Below, piece after piece: positions 8,249 to 14,240 of a stretch of 26,121 nucleotides of DNA (position 1 is the stretch's first letter; each line of letters begins with the position of its first letter). The notes below the pieces were generated by a model that saw nothing but the letters and a program-made list of their open reading frames with translations, was not told the DNA's origin and ran no database searches. A program made the translations under genes and the position numbers. Source of the stretch: a virus; the IMG/VR virus record IMGVR_UViG_3300027987_000364, positions 1 through 26,121 of that record; one strand, written 5' to 3'.

Positions 8249-8877
8249 ATTCTACTATAAGCCTCTTCTGCCACGTCAGGATCTTTCTCTATTCCGATAA
8301 AATTCCTTCCGTGCTTTAGTGCGATAACACCAGCGGTGCCACTGCCTACGAATGGATCTAGTACTATATCTCCCGGCTCTGTTAGCTTTGGTATGTAGTA
8401 ATCTGCCCAGCTCTCTGATTGTTGCCATTCGTGGATGTCCTTTTCTGGCTCTGCTATGCTGACCATGTCTCGTAAAAATCCTTTCCCTTGAGGAAAGACG
8501 CCCTTTACAAAGTGCACTATTGGTTTCCACATGACCTCTATACCCATTGCCATTCTAGGGTGCGGGCCGTTCTCTTGGTTCATGCAGTACATCCACCTGT
8601 ATTTCATTGGGCTCCTGTTCATTATTCTGAAGAATTCCGGCATGAAGTAATGCGGTACGATGGTGGCCATGGAACCACGATAGTGTAGCAATCTGTATGA
8701 CCAAGTTGCGAGTAATTCGTAGGCACGGCGCGCGTTGTCTTTACTCTTGTAAGGCGGGTCAGTGTATATGAGACTAACGCGGCCAATGACGCTGGCAACA
8801 GTATTAAAATCCCCAATGATAATAGTAGCTGATAGATCATTCGTAGAGGTCGTCCTCGGTTGGTTCAAGTCTAGCAT
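8143..8877 (-). CDS. Beta-class DNA methyltransferase (N6-adenine or N4-cytosine)
   Basis: The protein, 244 residues from the chosen ATG at 8877, has the catalytic TDPPY motif (39-43) before the S-adenosylmethionine-binding DPFVGSGT motif (174-181). This IV-then-I order defines the beta class. WKPIVHFVKG between them is also typical. It would methylate an amino group of A or C in a specific phage or host DNA site, for instance to escape host restriction. An upstream ATG at 8922 is possible but would lengthen the overlap with the zinc-ribbon gene to 86 bases, and the family's first conserved strand (ATIIIGDF) starts just after the chosen start. The last 30 residues look like read-through into the overlapping cysteine-rich gene. 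No cognate restriction enzyme is adjacent. Confidence 0.88.
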   Translation of the reverse strand: MLDLNQPRTTSTNDLSATIIIGDFNTVASVIGRVSLIYTDPPYKSKDNARRAYELLATWSYRLLHYRGSMATIVPHYFMPEFFRIMNRSPMKYRWMYCMNQENGPHPRMAMGIEVMWKPIVHFVKGVFPQGKGFLRDMVSIAEPEKDIHEWQQSESWADYYIPKLTEPGDIVLDPFVGSGTAGVIALKHGRNFIGIEKDPDVAEEAYSRICLELPTTTTVHTASIDLSGVTGQSESEENMSDAH

Positions 8878-9040
8878 CTGTTGTCTGAAAGCCTCCTGCT
8901 CTGTAGACGATGTTCTGCACATCGAAAATTCTCTTTATTGGTTTGCCGCAGTTTGGACAGTGTCTTGGCCGCTCATCCATCATTCCCAGTTCTAGTTCAA
9001 ACCTGCCGTGCCTGTCGCATTCAAATGTGTATATTGGCAT
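8837..9040 (-). CDS. FmdB-type zinc ribbon protein
   Basis: The 67-residue protein opens MPIYTFECDRHG and continues with HCPNCGKPIKR, giving ligands C8, H11, C28 and C31. The opening and spacing match the FmdB/regulatory zinc-ribbon family, in which the first pair is normally CxxC; here the second ligand of the first pair is His. The acidic tail overlaps the methyltransferase start region. It is one of three consecutive zinc-ribbon genes. Phage members have no proven function; nucleic-acid or protein binding is likely. Confidence 0.8.
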   Translation of the reverse strand: MPIYTFECDRHGRFELELGMMDERPRHCPNCGKPIKRIFDVQNIVYRAGGFQTTDARLEPTEDDLYE

Positions 9041-9041
9041 G

Positions 9042-9230
9042 CTACCTCCCGCTTATGTGGAACTGGAATGTATCATACATTCTTTTGTATACGCCGGGGC
9101 ACTCTCTGATATATTCACCATAAACTTGGGTGTGTTCGACAACCTTGGTGTCTGGTTTCTCTTCCTTTATGCCCTGCATTATCTCTATTTCGTTTCCGCA
9201 TTCTGTGCATCTGTATCTGTACGTCGCCAT
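9042..9230 (-). CDS. FmdB-like zinc ribbon protein with incomplete second knuckle
   Basis: The 62-residue protein starts MATYRYRCTECGNEIE, the classic FmdB N-terminus with C8 and C11. The second metal pair is degenerate: only one cysteine remains, in ECPGVYKRM, where CPxC is usual. The ATG at 9230 is preferred over an upstream one at 9311, because the family begins there and AAGGA lies about ten bases before it. It overlaps the upstream zinc-binding gene by 46 bases and is one base from the next. Metal binding may be lost or completed by His residues such as those in VVEHTQ or QFHI. Confidence 0.75.
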   Translation of the reverse strand: MATYRYRCTECGNEIEIMQGIKEEKPDTKVVEHTQVYGEYIRECPGVYKRMYDTFQFHISGR

Positions 9231-9397
9231 TCTTCGATCATCCTTCCATTGCAAGTCTCTGTGTGTGTGCCCTTTCCGAAAAGATCTCTGTATTCTCTCT
9301 TCTTGGTGCAAAAGTGCGGGCCCTCACCGCTACGGAACTGAGTCTCGTTGCACTTAGTGCACCTCCATATCCTAACTGTTTCCTCTGTCTTTTCCAT
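9185..9397 (-). CDS. Small zinc-binding protein
   Basis: This 70-residue frame carries CTKC (13-16), a lone C at 30 within GPHFCTKK, and C49 within TETCNGR, four plausible zinc ligands. The start at 9397 is chosen because TTGGAG lies seven bases upstream and because an earlier ATG at 9457 lies deep inside the upstream gene. It overlaps the upstream gene by 26 bases and the FmdB-like gene downstream by 46. The C-terminal third is charged and probably disordered. No function is known. Confidence 0.65.
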   Translation of the reverse strand: MEKTEETVRIWRCTKCNETQFRSGEGPHFCTKKREYRDLFGKGTHTETCNGRMIEEWRRTDTDAQNAETK

Positions 9398-9662
9398 CAG
9401 TCTGCTCCAAGTCCATAAGACTATTCCGCACTCTCTGAAACGTGGCTTGATCGGCATAAACGGTTAAGTCCTTGAACTGTACATCCAGCGTGATTGTGTT
9501 ATTGCCCTGGTCAATATCCATTGACTTTACCGGTAGCAACAGTTTTGTACTGCCGTCTTCAAGGCTGATGATACCGTAGTTTTCGGCGTCGAAAACTTCC
9601 TCAAGTCTGAACAGTATCGTGTCGCCGGTGGAAGTGGCTATGGTTATATTGGTAACGAACAT
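9372..9662 (-). CDS. Small beta-rich protein of unknown function
   Basis: The 96-residue protein alternates hydrophobic and polar residues (MFVTNITIATSTGDTILFRLEEV, then GIISLEDGSTKLLLPV) and then becomes helical (DQATFQRVRNSLMDLE). No family is recognised. It starts at an ATG following TAGGAGG, where the TAG is the stop codon of the upstream 47-residue gene, so the two are coupled. A copy of the dispersed palindrome lies inside the gene at 9581-9594, reading V-F-D-A-E on this strand. Confidence 0.7.
   Translation of the reverse strand: MFVTNITIATSTGDTILFRLEEVFDAENYGIISLEDGSTKLLLPVKSMDIDQGNNTITLDVQFKDLTVYADQATFQRVRNSLMDLEQTDGKDRGNS
9581..9594. repeat. Dispersed palindrome TTTCG-N4-CGAAA, copy 3
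   Basis: TTTCGGCGTCGAAA, flanked by one more T and A to give TTTTCGGCGTCGAAAA, lies inside the 96-residue gene of unknown function. Confidence 0.75.
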
Positions 9663-9670
9663 TGTGCCTC

Positions 9671-9814
9671 CTAATGGTTAAGTATCCAACCATAGTATAT
9701 AAGTACTGTAGGTATAGCTATCATTAAGCTACCTGCGGTTATCCATAGACTAAATAGAAACAGTAGCCCTAAAAGGTCTAGCAGACAGCCTGTGAGATCG
9801 ACGTTTACTCTCAT
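9671..9814 (-). CDS. 47-residue membrane protein
   Basis: A short frame begins with ATGA overlapping the sulfotransferase stop and has AAAGGAG six bases upstream. The translation is two hydrophobic segments (about 10-25, LLDLLGLLFLFSLWI; about 30-45, MIAIPTVLIYYGWIL) joined by a short turn, so a two-pass or hairpin membrane protein is expected. Its stop codon TAG is part of the TAGGAGG ribosome site of the next gene. Function is unknown; membrane targeting in a late operon could relate to lysis, but there is no direct evidence. Confidence 0.7.
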   Translation of the reverse strand: MRVNVDLTGCLLDLLGLLFLFSLWITAGSLMIAIPTVLIYYGWILNH

Positions 9815-10461
9815 TTGATCTCCTTTGCGAATTCATACAGCTCTCTGTCGTATTGTGAATATTCCTCAAGCATCTCTTTGAAACCGTCATGGATATCCTC
9901 TAGGGGCGGCCGATTGCCGGTGCGGTATCTCTTGTACTTGTCGTCCCGCATACCAAACATCTTGGCGAAATGGCGTAGGTCAGCATCGAATGTGTCCAGT
10001 GTACCTATGAAGGCAAACCTCTTCAGGTTTTCCTTGGCCAGGGCCAGGTCTGATTTTGTCACTGGTGAGCGAGGTGGTATCATGCCGATATCCTGCCTGC
10101 CAGCAATTAGCCTGGTCATTCCGTTTTCCAAGGATGCAAACTTGCCTATCTTCACCAGGTTGATGAAATTGCTGAGATACATGCTTATCATTTCTGCGTT
10201 TCTTAGATCTCCCATGGAGAAGTAATAGAAGGAGATAAGCCTGTCTACTGGATCGCGCAGGAAGGTAAGGTATTCGTGTTTCCCAGGGATGAATTTCTCT
10301 GGAACTCCGTACGGACAGTGGGAAAATATACATTCGGTGTTCTCCGGTATTTTCCAATCACTCATCCACCAGGATTTTACCTGGTAGGTCTTGCAGTGCG
10401 AGGTCAGGTAGCCAAGCATAGTCGTGCCACCTGTTTTCATGATATGAAGATATGTTAACAT
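9811..10461 (-). CDS. Sulfotransferase family protein (PAPS-dependent type)
   Basis: The 216-residue protein has the two cofactor-binding signatures of PAPS-dependent sulfotransferases. HIMKTGGTT (6-14) corresponds to the 5'-phosphosulfate loop (usually HIPKTGGTS), and LRDPVDRLIS (68-77) to the 3'-phosphate-binding motif. SHCPYG (47-52) resembles the GHxPYG element in the same family, which often supplies a catalytic His. It should transfer sulfate from PAPS to a hydroxyl or amino group, but the acceptor is unknown; a surface glycan, a virion protein or a host metabolite are possible. TAGGAGG lies just before the ATG. The gene sits between two tRNA genes upstream and a tiny membrane protein downstream in the late operon. 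Sulfotransferases are uncommon in phages and suggest acquisition from a cell. Confidence 0.85.
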   Translation of the reverse strand: MLTYLHIMKTGGTTMLGYLTSHCKTYQVKSWWMSDWKIPENTECIFSHCPYGVPEKFIPGKHEYLTFLRDPVDRLISFYYFSMGDLRNAEMISMYLSNFINLVKIGKFASLENGMTRLIAGRQDIGMIPPRSPVTKSDLALAKENLKRFAFIGTLDTFDADLRHFAKMFGMRDDKYKRYRTGNRPPLEDIHDGFKEMLEEYSQYDRELYEFAKEIK

Positions 10462-10469
10462 TTTGCCTC

Positions 10470-10574
10470 CTACTCGAAATCATCATGTCCATCTGTCGCC
10501 CTATCGAGTGCCCAAAACAACGCTCCTACTACTGCTAGTATCAGTACTGCGTCCAGTGGACTGAGTATGTACAT
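10470..10574 (-). CDS. 34-residue putative membrane peptide
   Basis: The short frame starts three bases after the tRNA-Thr and ends in TAG within TAGGAGG, the ribosome site of the sulfotransferase gene. It has one hydrophobic segment (about 4-22, LSPLDAVLILAVVGALFWA) and an acidic tail (DGHDDFE). The same stop-in-ribosome-site arrangement occurs for the other tiny membrane genes here, which supports it. Against it, no ribosome site is visible before its ATG, since the upstream sequence is tRNA. Confidence 0.5.
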   Translation of the reverse strand: MYILSPLDAVLILAVVGALFWALDRATDGHDDFE

Positions 10575-10577
10575 CTG

Positions 10578-10650
10578 AGCTACTGGCCGGAGTTGCACCG
10601 ACGACATCCTTTTTACAAGAAAGGCGCTCTGCTGTCTGAGCTACAGTAGC
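10578..10650 (-). tRNA. tRNA-Thr (anticodon UGU)
   Basis: A full cloverleaf of 73 bases folds on the minus strand. The acceptor stem GCTACTG/CAGTAGC is perfect, the D stem is GCTC/GAGC, and the anticodon stem CCTTT/AAAGG encloses CTTGTAA, giving anticodon TGT. The T stem is GTCGG/CCGGC with one wobble. The T loop TGCAACT is unusual, with G where T (pseudouridine 55) is expected. CCA is not encoded. The UGU anticodon reads ACA and other ACN codons. Confidence 0.85.
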
Positions 10651-10657
10651 TTGTCTA

Positions 10658-10740
10658 TGCTCACAGGAGGTCTCGAACCTCCACCCCCGAAGGGACATGT
10701 TCCTAAGACATGCGCGTCTGCCAATTTCCGCCATGCGAGC
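10658..10740 (-). tRNA. tRNA-Leu (anticodon UAG)
   Basis: An 83-base class II tRNA folds on the minus strand. The acceptor GCTCGCA pairs with TGTGAGC with one G-T pair, and the D arm has GCG/CGC with GG in the loop. The anticodon stem CATGT/ACATG encloses CTTAGGA, giving TAG. A long variable arm holds CCC and GGG around TTC. The T arm is GGAGG-TTCGAGA-CCTCC. CCA is not encoded. It precedes tRNA-Thr by seven bases, so both are processed from the late operon transcript. Confidence 0.92.
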
Positions 10741-10744
10741 AATT

Positions 10745-10775
10745 TACGGTACTTTTTACAAAGTACCGTATTTTT
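10745..10775 (+). terminator. Plus-facing hairpin with T-run between tRNA-Leu and holin-like gene
   Basis: An 11-bp perfect stem TACGGTACTTT/AAAGTACCGTA with loop TTAC is followed by TTTTT on the plus strand. For the minus-strand operon the hairpin lacks a T-run, so it may serve as an RNA processing signal before the tRNAs. On the plus strand it looks like an intrinsic terminator against antisense transcription. Confidence 0.55.
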
Positions 10776-10776
10776 G

Positions 10777-11058
10777 TCATTCAGCTCTAGATCCAAAGCC
10801 CATGCTGGCTGGCAACTGGTACAGGCCAGAAGCTACTAGCCCCATGAGAATTCCATAGAGGCCAACTTTGAACCACGGTGCAATTTCTGGATACATCTCC
10901 TGGATTTGGAATAGCACGCCTAGGGAAACGCCTGATCCCATGGAGATAAGGATGAGCTTGTTGCTGCCTTCCACTCCTAGTTTCTTTACAAGCTCTACAA
11001 GTCCCAGGATGGCTCCAAGGACTAAAATGGGGTTGATCTCGCCAAAGTACTCTAGCAT
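10777..11058 (-). CDS. Putative holin-like membrane protein
   Basis: The 93-residue protein has a hydrophobic N-terminal segment (about 8-24, INPILVLGAILGLVELV), a central one (about 35-52, LILISMGSGVSLGVLFQI) and a third (about 65-84, VGLYGILMGLVASGLYQL), with a positively charged turn after the first. The glycine-rich third segment and overall size match small phage holins and holin-like proteins. AGGAGAG lies just before the ATG. Since the first gene of the operon already encodes an LLH holin, this could be a second holin, an antiholin or an unrelated membrane protein. Confidence 0.65.
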   Translation of the reverse strand: MLEYFGEINPILVLGAILGLVELVKKLGVEGSNKLILISMGSGVSLGVLFQIQEMYPEIAPWFKVGLYGILMGLVASGLYQLPASMGFGSRAE

Positions 11059-11059
11059 T

Positions 11060-11428
11060 TCACTCTCCTATTTCGGGCACCGGTGTTATTACCGGTAGCG
11101 CCTCTGATGGTGGCCGGTCAGGCCATAGATAAATAGAGAGCCCATGACTAGAAGCGTGAAACATTTCCTTTATGGCGCCACCACTCTCTCTCCAATTGGG
11201 TAGCATAACTATACCATCACATCTCTCAACTATCAATAGGTCTAGCATCACGAAGTCACGATTGCTGAGTTTTGTGTAGTATTCAAAGTCGTGCGTGTTC
11301 AGATGCGGGCAAATTACAGCATGCCCATCATTCCATAGCTCAATAGCGGCTTGTTTTGCAAGGCCGATATTGGCCATCTTTTCGGCCTCGTCTTTACCTG
11401 CGTATTTTCCTGCAACATAGAGTAGCAT
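11060..11428 (-). CDS. DUF4406/nucleoside 2-deoxyribosyltransferase-like protein
   Basis: The 122-residue protein begins MLLYVAGKYAG, continues with AVICPHLNTHDFEYY, and has ERCDGIVMLPNWRESGGAIKEM. This is the order of motifs in DUF4406 proteins of the nucleoside 2-deoxyribosyltransferase-like fold: glycine-containing first strand, CPHxN segment, and a D-G-[IV]-x-x-L-P-x-W nucleotide-site motif followed by S-x-G-A. Known relatives cleave or exchange the N-glycosidic bond of deoxynucleosides. The activity in phages is unproven; nucleotide salvage, DNA base modification or degrading a signalling nucleotide are all possible. It starts at the stop codon of the upstream gene (TGATG). Confidence 0.8.
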   Translation of the reverse strand: MLLYVAGKYAGKDEAEKMANIGLAKQAAIELWNDGHAVICPHLNTHDFEYYTKLSNRDFVMLDLLIVERCDGIVMLPNWRESGGAIKEMFHASSHGLSIYLWPDRPPSEALPVITPVPEIGE

Positions 11429-11658
11429 CAGTCAAACAACATCCTTATAACTGTGATGAGGAATACACTGACGCCACCCAAGATGATGATCATTATTGCC
11501 GTAAGTGCCCTTTCGAGATCGTAGTCTAGCCAGTAGACGAAAGCAATTATAAGCCCAATGCTACTGAGAAATATAATCGTGGATAGAACCCACTTTGCCC
11601 AGTTTGGCAAATCTCCTACATAGCTTGGATCGTCGAATTGGTCAAATGGATCGTGCAC
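11428..11658 (-). CDS. Two-pass membrane protein of unknown function
   Basis: The 76-residue protein has an acidic N-terminus (HDPFDQFDDPSYVGD) and two hydrophobic segments at about 24-44 and 52-72. It starts with GTG; the TAGGAGG before it contains the stop of the preceding 31-residue gene. The stop overlaps the start of the deoxyribosyltransferase-like gene. Membrane location is likely; no function is recognised. Confidence 0.7.
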   Translation of the reverse strand: MHDPFDQFDDPSYVGDLPNWAKWVLSTIIFLSSIGLIIAFVYWLDYDLERALTAIMIIILGGVSVFLITVIRMLFD

Positions 11659-11667
11659 TTTAGCCTC

Positions 11668-11763
11668 CTAATTAAATATACTTATTATCAGCAGCATGAG
11701 TATCACAACTCCAAGTGCGAGTACCATGCTTATCAATATTTCCCATGGGTTCGGGTATTTCAT
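11668..11763 (-). CDS. 31-residue membrane peptide
   Basis: A short frame starts with an ATGA overlap at the terminase stop and has AAGGAG six bases upstream. After KYPNPWEI it is one hydrophobic helix to residue 30. Its TAG stop lies in the TAGGAGG ribosome site of the next gene. The tight coupling at both ends is the main reason to call it. Confidence 0.7.
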   Translation of the reverse strand: MKYPNPWEILISMVLALGVVILMLLIISIFN

Positions 11764-13286
11764 CGCCGTCTCCTTCTGGGTGTGTGTGTGGTTCTCTGCC
11801 TCCTAGAACGGTACACAGGTGGTGGAGGGCCGCTTTCTATATCTGCCAGTGGCGGAAGAAACCGTTGCAGGTAGCTAAGCTCGCCCATTGTCATCACTAT
11901 GTCTTGGGGCTCCTTCTTTCTGTCGCCCTCCAAAGTATAACTGCTTAATTGCCTTATAAGACCCTCAATTGGCGGATACGACCAGTTGTGGTTAGTTATA
12001 TCCATAACCAGTGAATTCAGTAGGGCATTCTTGTCGGATGTAAAGTTGATTTTGTCGGTGGCAATACCCTGGTTTTCGAAAGCTAATTCGTCGATGCCCT
12101 TTTGTGTACCGGTGGCATCTATTCCCTTGAGGACTGGTGTGTACTTGTCGATTACGTATTTGTAGCTTCGTAGAAATGGATTGTAACTTCCTTGCCCTGA
12201 TCCCCACCAGAAGTACACCAGCCGATAGGGTTTTTCAGTAATATCGGCCACAGCAACGCACGGAGCATTTCGCTTGGGGTAGCTATCCTGTCCAGGATCT
12301 CCAGCAGCGATGTATACCCGTCCGGGCTCGGCTGGTAGCTCGAAGTGGGTGATGCCATGTCTTGGATCTTCCTCAAGTTTGTATCCTTTCTTTGGTATGG
12401 TTGTGCTGTCTGGATCTGCCTCTTGCGGATATAGCGCCATGAAGGCGGCATCGTACAGCCCTTGCTCCACACAAGCCAAGACATGCACGCGAGGGAACAT
12501 ACTGAACCCATAGTCTGGAAACATTCCTCCCATCTCCACGTCTATTAGGTTCGGTGGGTACTCCGCTTTCATTGCTTCTACTTGCAATCTTGTCAGGTAT
12601 GGGTTGTCCCATGTTGCTACTCGCATACTCCTGTATAGTCTCTCGTCGTAAGTAGGGGATCCCTTCCATCCTTTATCGAAACGTTCTCTAAGCCATGGAG
12701 CGTCAGTTGGGGATGTAGTAACATCCAATCTAGACGTTCTTGGAGTGTTCTTGCCATCCGGACGAGTGCCTCGGAGACGGCCTCTGAGTACTCCGATTGC
12801 ATCTCCGTGGAAGTCCAGACCGGCCTCATCGTGATTGATACGGTCATATTCACTTCCTCTGATGAACCTGGCGTTTTTCCCGGCAGTACGAAAGTCATAG
12901 CGCGAGTAGTTTTCAAACTGTATGCTTCTGTAGGGTCTATGAGATATATCATGTATTAAGTGCTCCAGTCTATTATTGCCCTCTACCCACATCATGACCA
13001 TATCAAAAGCCAGCTCTGCCTGCTTAGCAGTAACAGAGGTGTTCAGGGCGATGAAATGCGGCTGTGTTATACAATCAATTACGTTAGATGCCGCTACGAT
13101 AGTAGTTTTACCAGTAGCGATGCCAGCAACGAAAGTGGTATTCATCACGTTCCAATGGTGCCAAAGCCACTGATATTGCGTTGGCCTCCATCCCCTTAAA
13201 TACCAATCTGTAGCGATATGGAACCCCCTATGTTCCCGCAGTCCCAAAAGGAGCATGCGGCTGTCGCCGTCAGTTCTTATTGACAA
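11760..13286 (-). CDS. Phage terminase large subunit
   Basis: The 508-residue protein has an N-terminal ATPase with Walker A GIATGKTT (55-62) and Walker B-like RINHDEA (149-155), a coupling-type TTSP (190-193), and a C-terminal RNase H-like nuclease with aspartates in AAGDPGQD (D330) and GIDATG (D390). It cuts concatemeric DNA and drives it into the head through the portal. The start is TTG at 13286, chosen because AAGGA lies nine bases upstream; the next ATG (13256) has no ribosome site. The C-terminus is unusual: a proline run, then a strongly basic tail ending in five arginines, which could bind DNA. The ribosome site for the next small gene lies inside this basic tail region. No small terminase subunit is recognised nearby; one of the small upstream genes may take this role. 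Confidence 0.92.
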   Translation of the reverse strand: MSIRTDGDSRMLLLGLREHRGFHIATDWYLRGWRPTQYQWLWHHWNVMNTTFVAGIATGKTTIVAASNVIDCITQPHFIALNTSVTAKQAELAFDMVMMWVEGNNRLEHLIHDISHRPYRSIQFENYSRYDFRTAGKNARFIRGSEYDRINHDEAGLDFHGDAIGVLRGRLRGTRPDGKNTPRTSRLDVTTSPTDAPWLRERFDKGWKGSPTYDERLYRSMRVATWDNPYLTRLQVEAMKAEYPPNLIDVEMGGMFPDYGFSMFPRVHVLACVEQGLYDAAFMALYPQEADPDSTTIPKKGYKLEEDPRHGITHFELPAEPGRVYIAAGDPGQDSYPKRNAPCVAVADITEKPYRLVYFWWGSGQGSYNPFLRSYKYVIDKYTPVLKGIDATGTQKGIDELAFENQGIATDKINFTSDKNALLNSLVMDITNHNWSYPPIEGLIRQLSSYTLEGDRKKEPQDIVMTMGELSYLQRFLPPLADIESGPPPPVYRSRRQRTTHTPRRRRR

Positions 13287-13599
13287 TTGTGTAATTCCTT
13301 CCCACTGGGTTCAGGAATGCTCCCTCGCCCTTGTAATTGCTCTCTTGTATCCAGATGCTTTCGACATCGAAATGTCCACAAGATGGACATTCTTTACCTT
13401 TGGTATTGAACATGGCCACTGCCGTCCACTCGTGGCCACATTGCTTGCAGTACGCTGATGGAAATACGCCCCAGCCTGTTCCTGGCGGTGTGCCCTCCTG
13501 GGCATTCTCAATTAGTGTCAGGAACTCCGTAAGAGTAAAACTGATGTAGGATTTCGTAAAGTTCACGCCTTGGTATCCTGTGGCTCTGTGCATCATCAT
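13270..13599 (-). CDS. Zinc ribbon protein
   Basis: From the chosen ATG at 13599 this is 109 residues. YCKQCGHEW and ECPSCGHF give a four-cysteine zinc ribbon in the middle. TAGGAGG is placed four bases before the ATG, but this lies inside the HNH gene, giving a 92-base overlap. A GTG at 13566 would cut the overlap to 59 bases but has a weaker site; a still earlier ATG exists at 13647. A copy of the dispersed palindrome lies within the gene at 13359-13372. Position between HNH endonuclease and terminase suggests a packaging or DNA-processing accessory role, without proof. Confidence 0.65.
   Translation of the reverse strand: MMMHRATGYQGVNFTKSYISFTLTEFLTLIENAQEGTPPGTGWGVFPSAYCKQCGHEWTAVAMFNTKGKECPSCGHFDVESIWIQESNYKGEGAFLNPVGRNYTIVNKN
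13359..13372. repeat. Dispersed palindrome TTTCG-N4-CGAAA, copy 4
   Basis: TTTCGACATCGAAA lies inside the zinc ribbon gene, where the minus strand reads F-D-V-E. An identical 14-mer occurs at 19097 in non-coding sequence. Confidence 0.75.
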
Positions 13600-13768
13600 G
13601 GTGCCTCCTACACAGTGTAATAAGGTTTTCTTTGGTGTCTTTTCCACCTGCTCCTCGGGTTATGATGTGGTGTGGGTCTAGAGTTCCCATGCACCTGCCG
13701 TACTTTCCCTTGCGAGCCAGTCCTATCATGCAGCAACCATCTCGTTTCTCAACAACGTACCTGGTCAT
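13508..13768 (-). CDS. HNH endonuclease
   Basis: The 86-residue protein has LDPHHIITRGAGG (30-42), KENLITLC (46-53) and CRRHHD (53-58): the HNH beta-beta-alpha nuclease motif with H33/H34, N48 and H57, plus cysteines C26 and C53 likely holding a structural zinc. HNH proteins of this size beside a large terminase are often needed for DNA packaging cuts in phages with cohesive ends; some are instead free-standing homing enzymes. The ATG at 13768 forms ATGA with the stop of the nuclease-like gene upstream; a start at 13795 is also possible. No ribosome site is evident, which favours translational coupling. Confidence 0.88.
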   Translation of the reverse strand: MTRYVVEKRDGCCMIGLARKGKYGRCMGTLDPHHIITRGAGGKDTKENLITLCRRHHDDAQSHRIPRRELYEILHQFYSYGVPDTN

Positions 13769-14238
13769 TTGAATTTTAGTATTTGCATTTCCCATGCTGG
13801 ATGTAAACTTACTGTTAGTATTTCGTGGCAGGGAATATCCCTGGATGAATTGATTGGGGCGGCCTCTATTTCATGCCTTAGCGCAAAACCAATGACTGTA
13901 GCTTTCTTCCACTTCAGGTGTACTGCTGTCATCAAGACGAGATCACTCTTTACTGGCTTGTAGTATGGCCACTGTAAATACCTATGGTGCAGGTATTTGG
14001 TCATGTGGGTAGCCTTTACATCTACTTTCCAACCTCGCCAGTATAAGTCAACTCCTTTGTCCCGTCCCAGATGTAATTTTTCAGGCAATCCTAAAAATCT
14101 TCGGGCGGCTATTTCACCAGCCGCCCCTAGAACTTCTATTTCGTCACCATATTTATCTATATGGTAGATTGTCTTATTTTGCTCCAGTCTGGTCTTGGCC
14201 ACGTCTGTGATGTATTTCCATTGTGGCCTGAGATCCAT
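13765..14238 (-). CDS. PD-(D/E)XK nuclease-like protein
   Basis: The 157-residue protein shows GAAGEIAARRFLGLP (38-52) followed by GVDLYWRGWKVDVKAT (62-77). This gives the PD-(D/E)XK layout: E42 on the first helix, D64, then D73-x-K75 as catalytic acidic pair and lysine. Small phage proteins with this layout cut DNA branches or ends; the exact role is unknown. It lies between the holin and the HNH nuclease, near the start of the late operon, so a role in resolving or trimming replicated DNA before packaging is reasonable inference. GGAG lies six bases before its ATG, inside the end of the holin gene. Confidence 0.75.
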   Translation of the reverse strand: MDLRPQWKYITDVAKTRLEQNKTIYHIDKYGDEIEVLGAAGEIAARRFLGLPEKLHLGRDKGVDLYWRGWKVDVKATHMTKYLHHRYLQWPYYKPVKSDLVLMTAVHLKWKKATVIGFALRHEIEAAPINSSRDIPCHEILTVSLHPAWEMQILKFK

Positions 14239-14240
14239 GT

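Noticed and set aside
13647-13795. Longer starts for the zinc ribbon and HNH genes
   Set aside because: They deepen overlaps and lack ribosome sites compared with the chosen starts.
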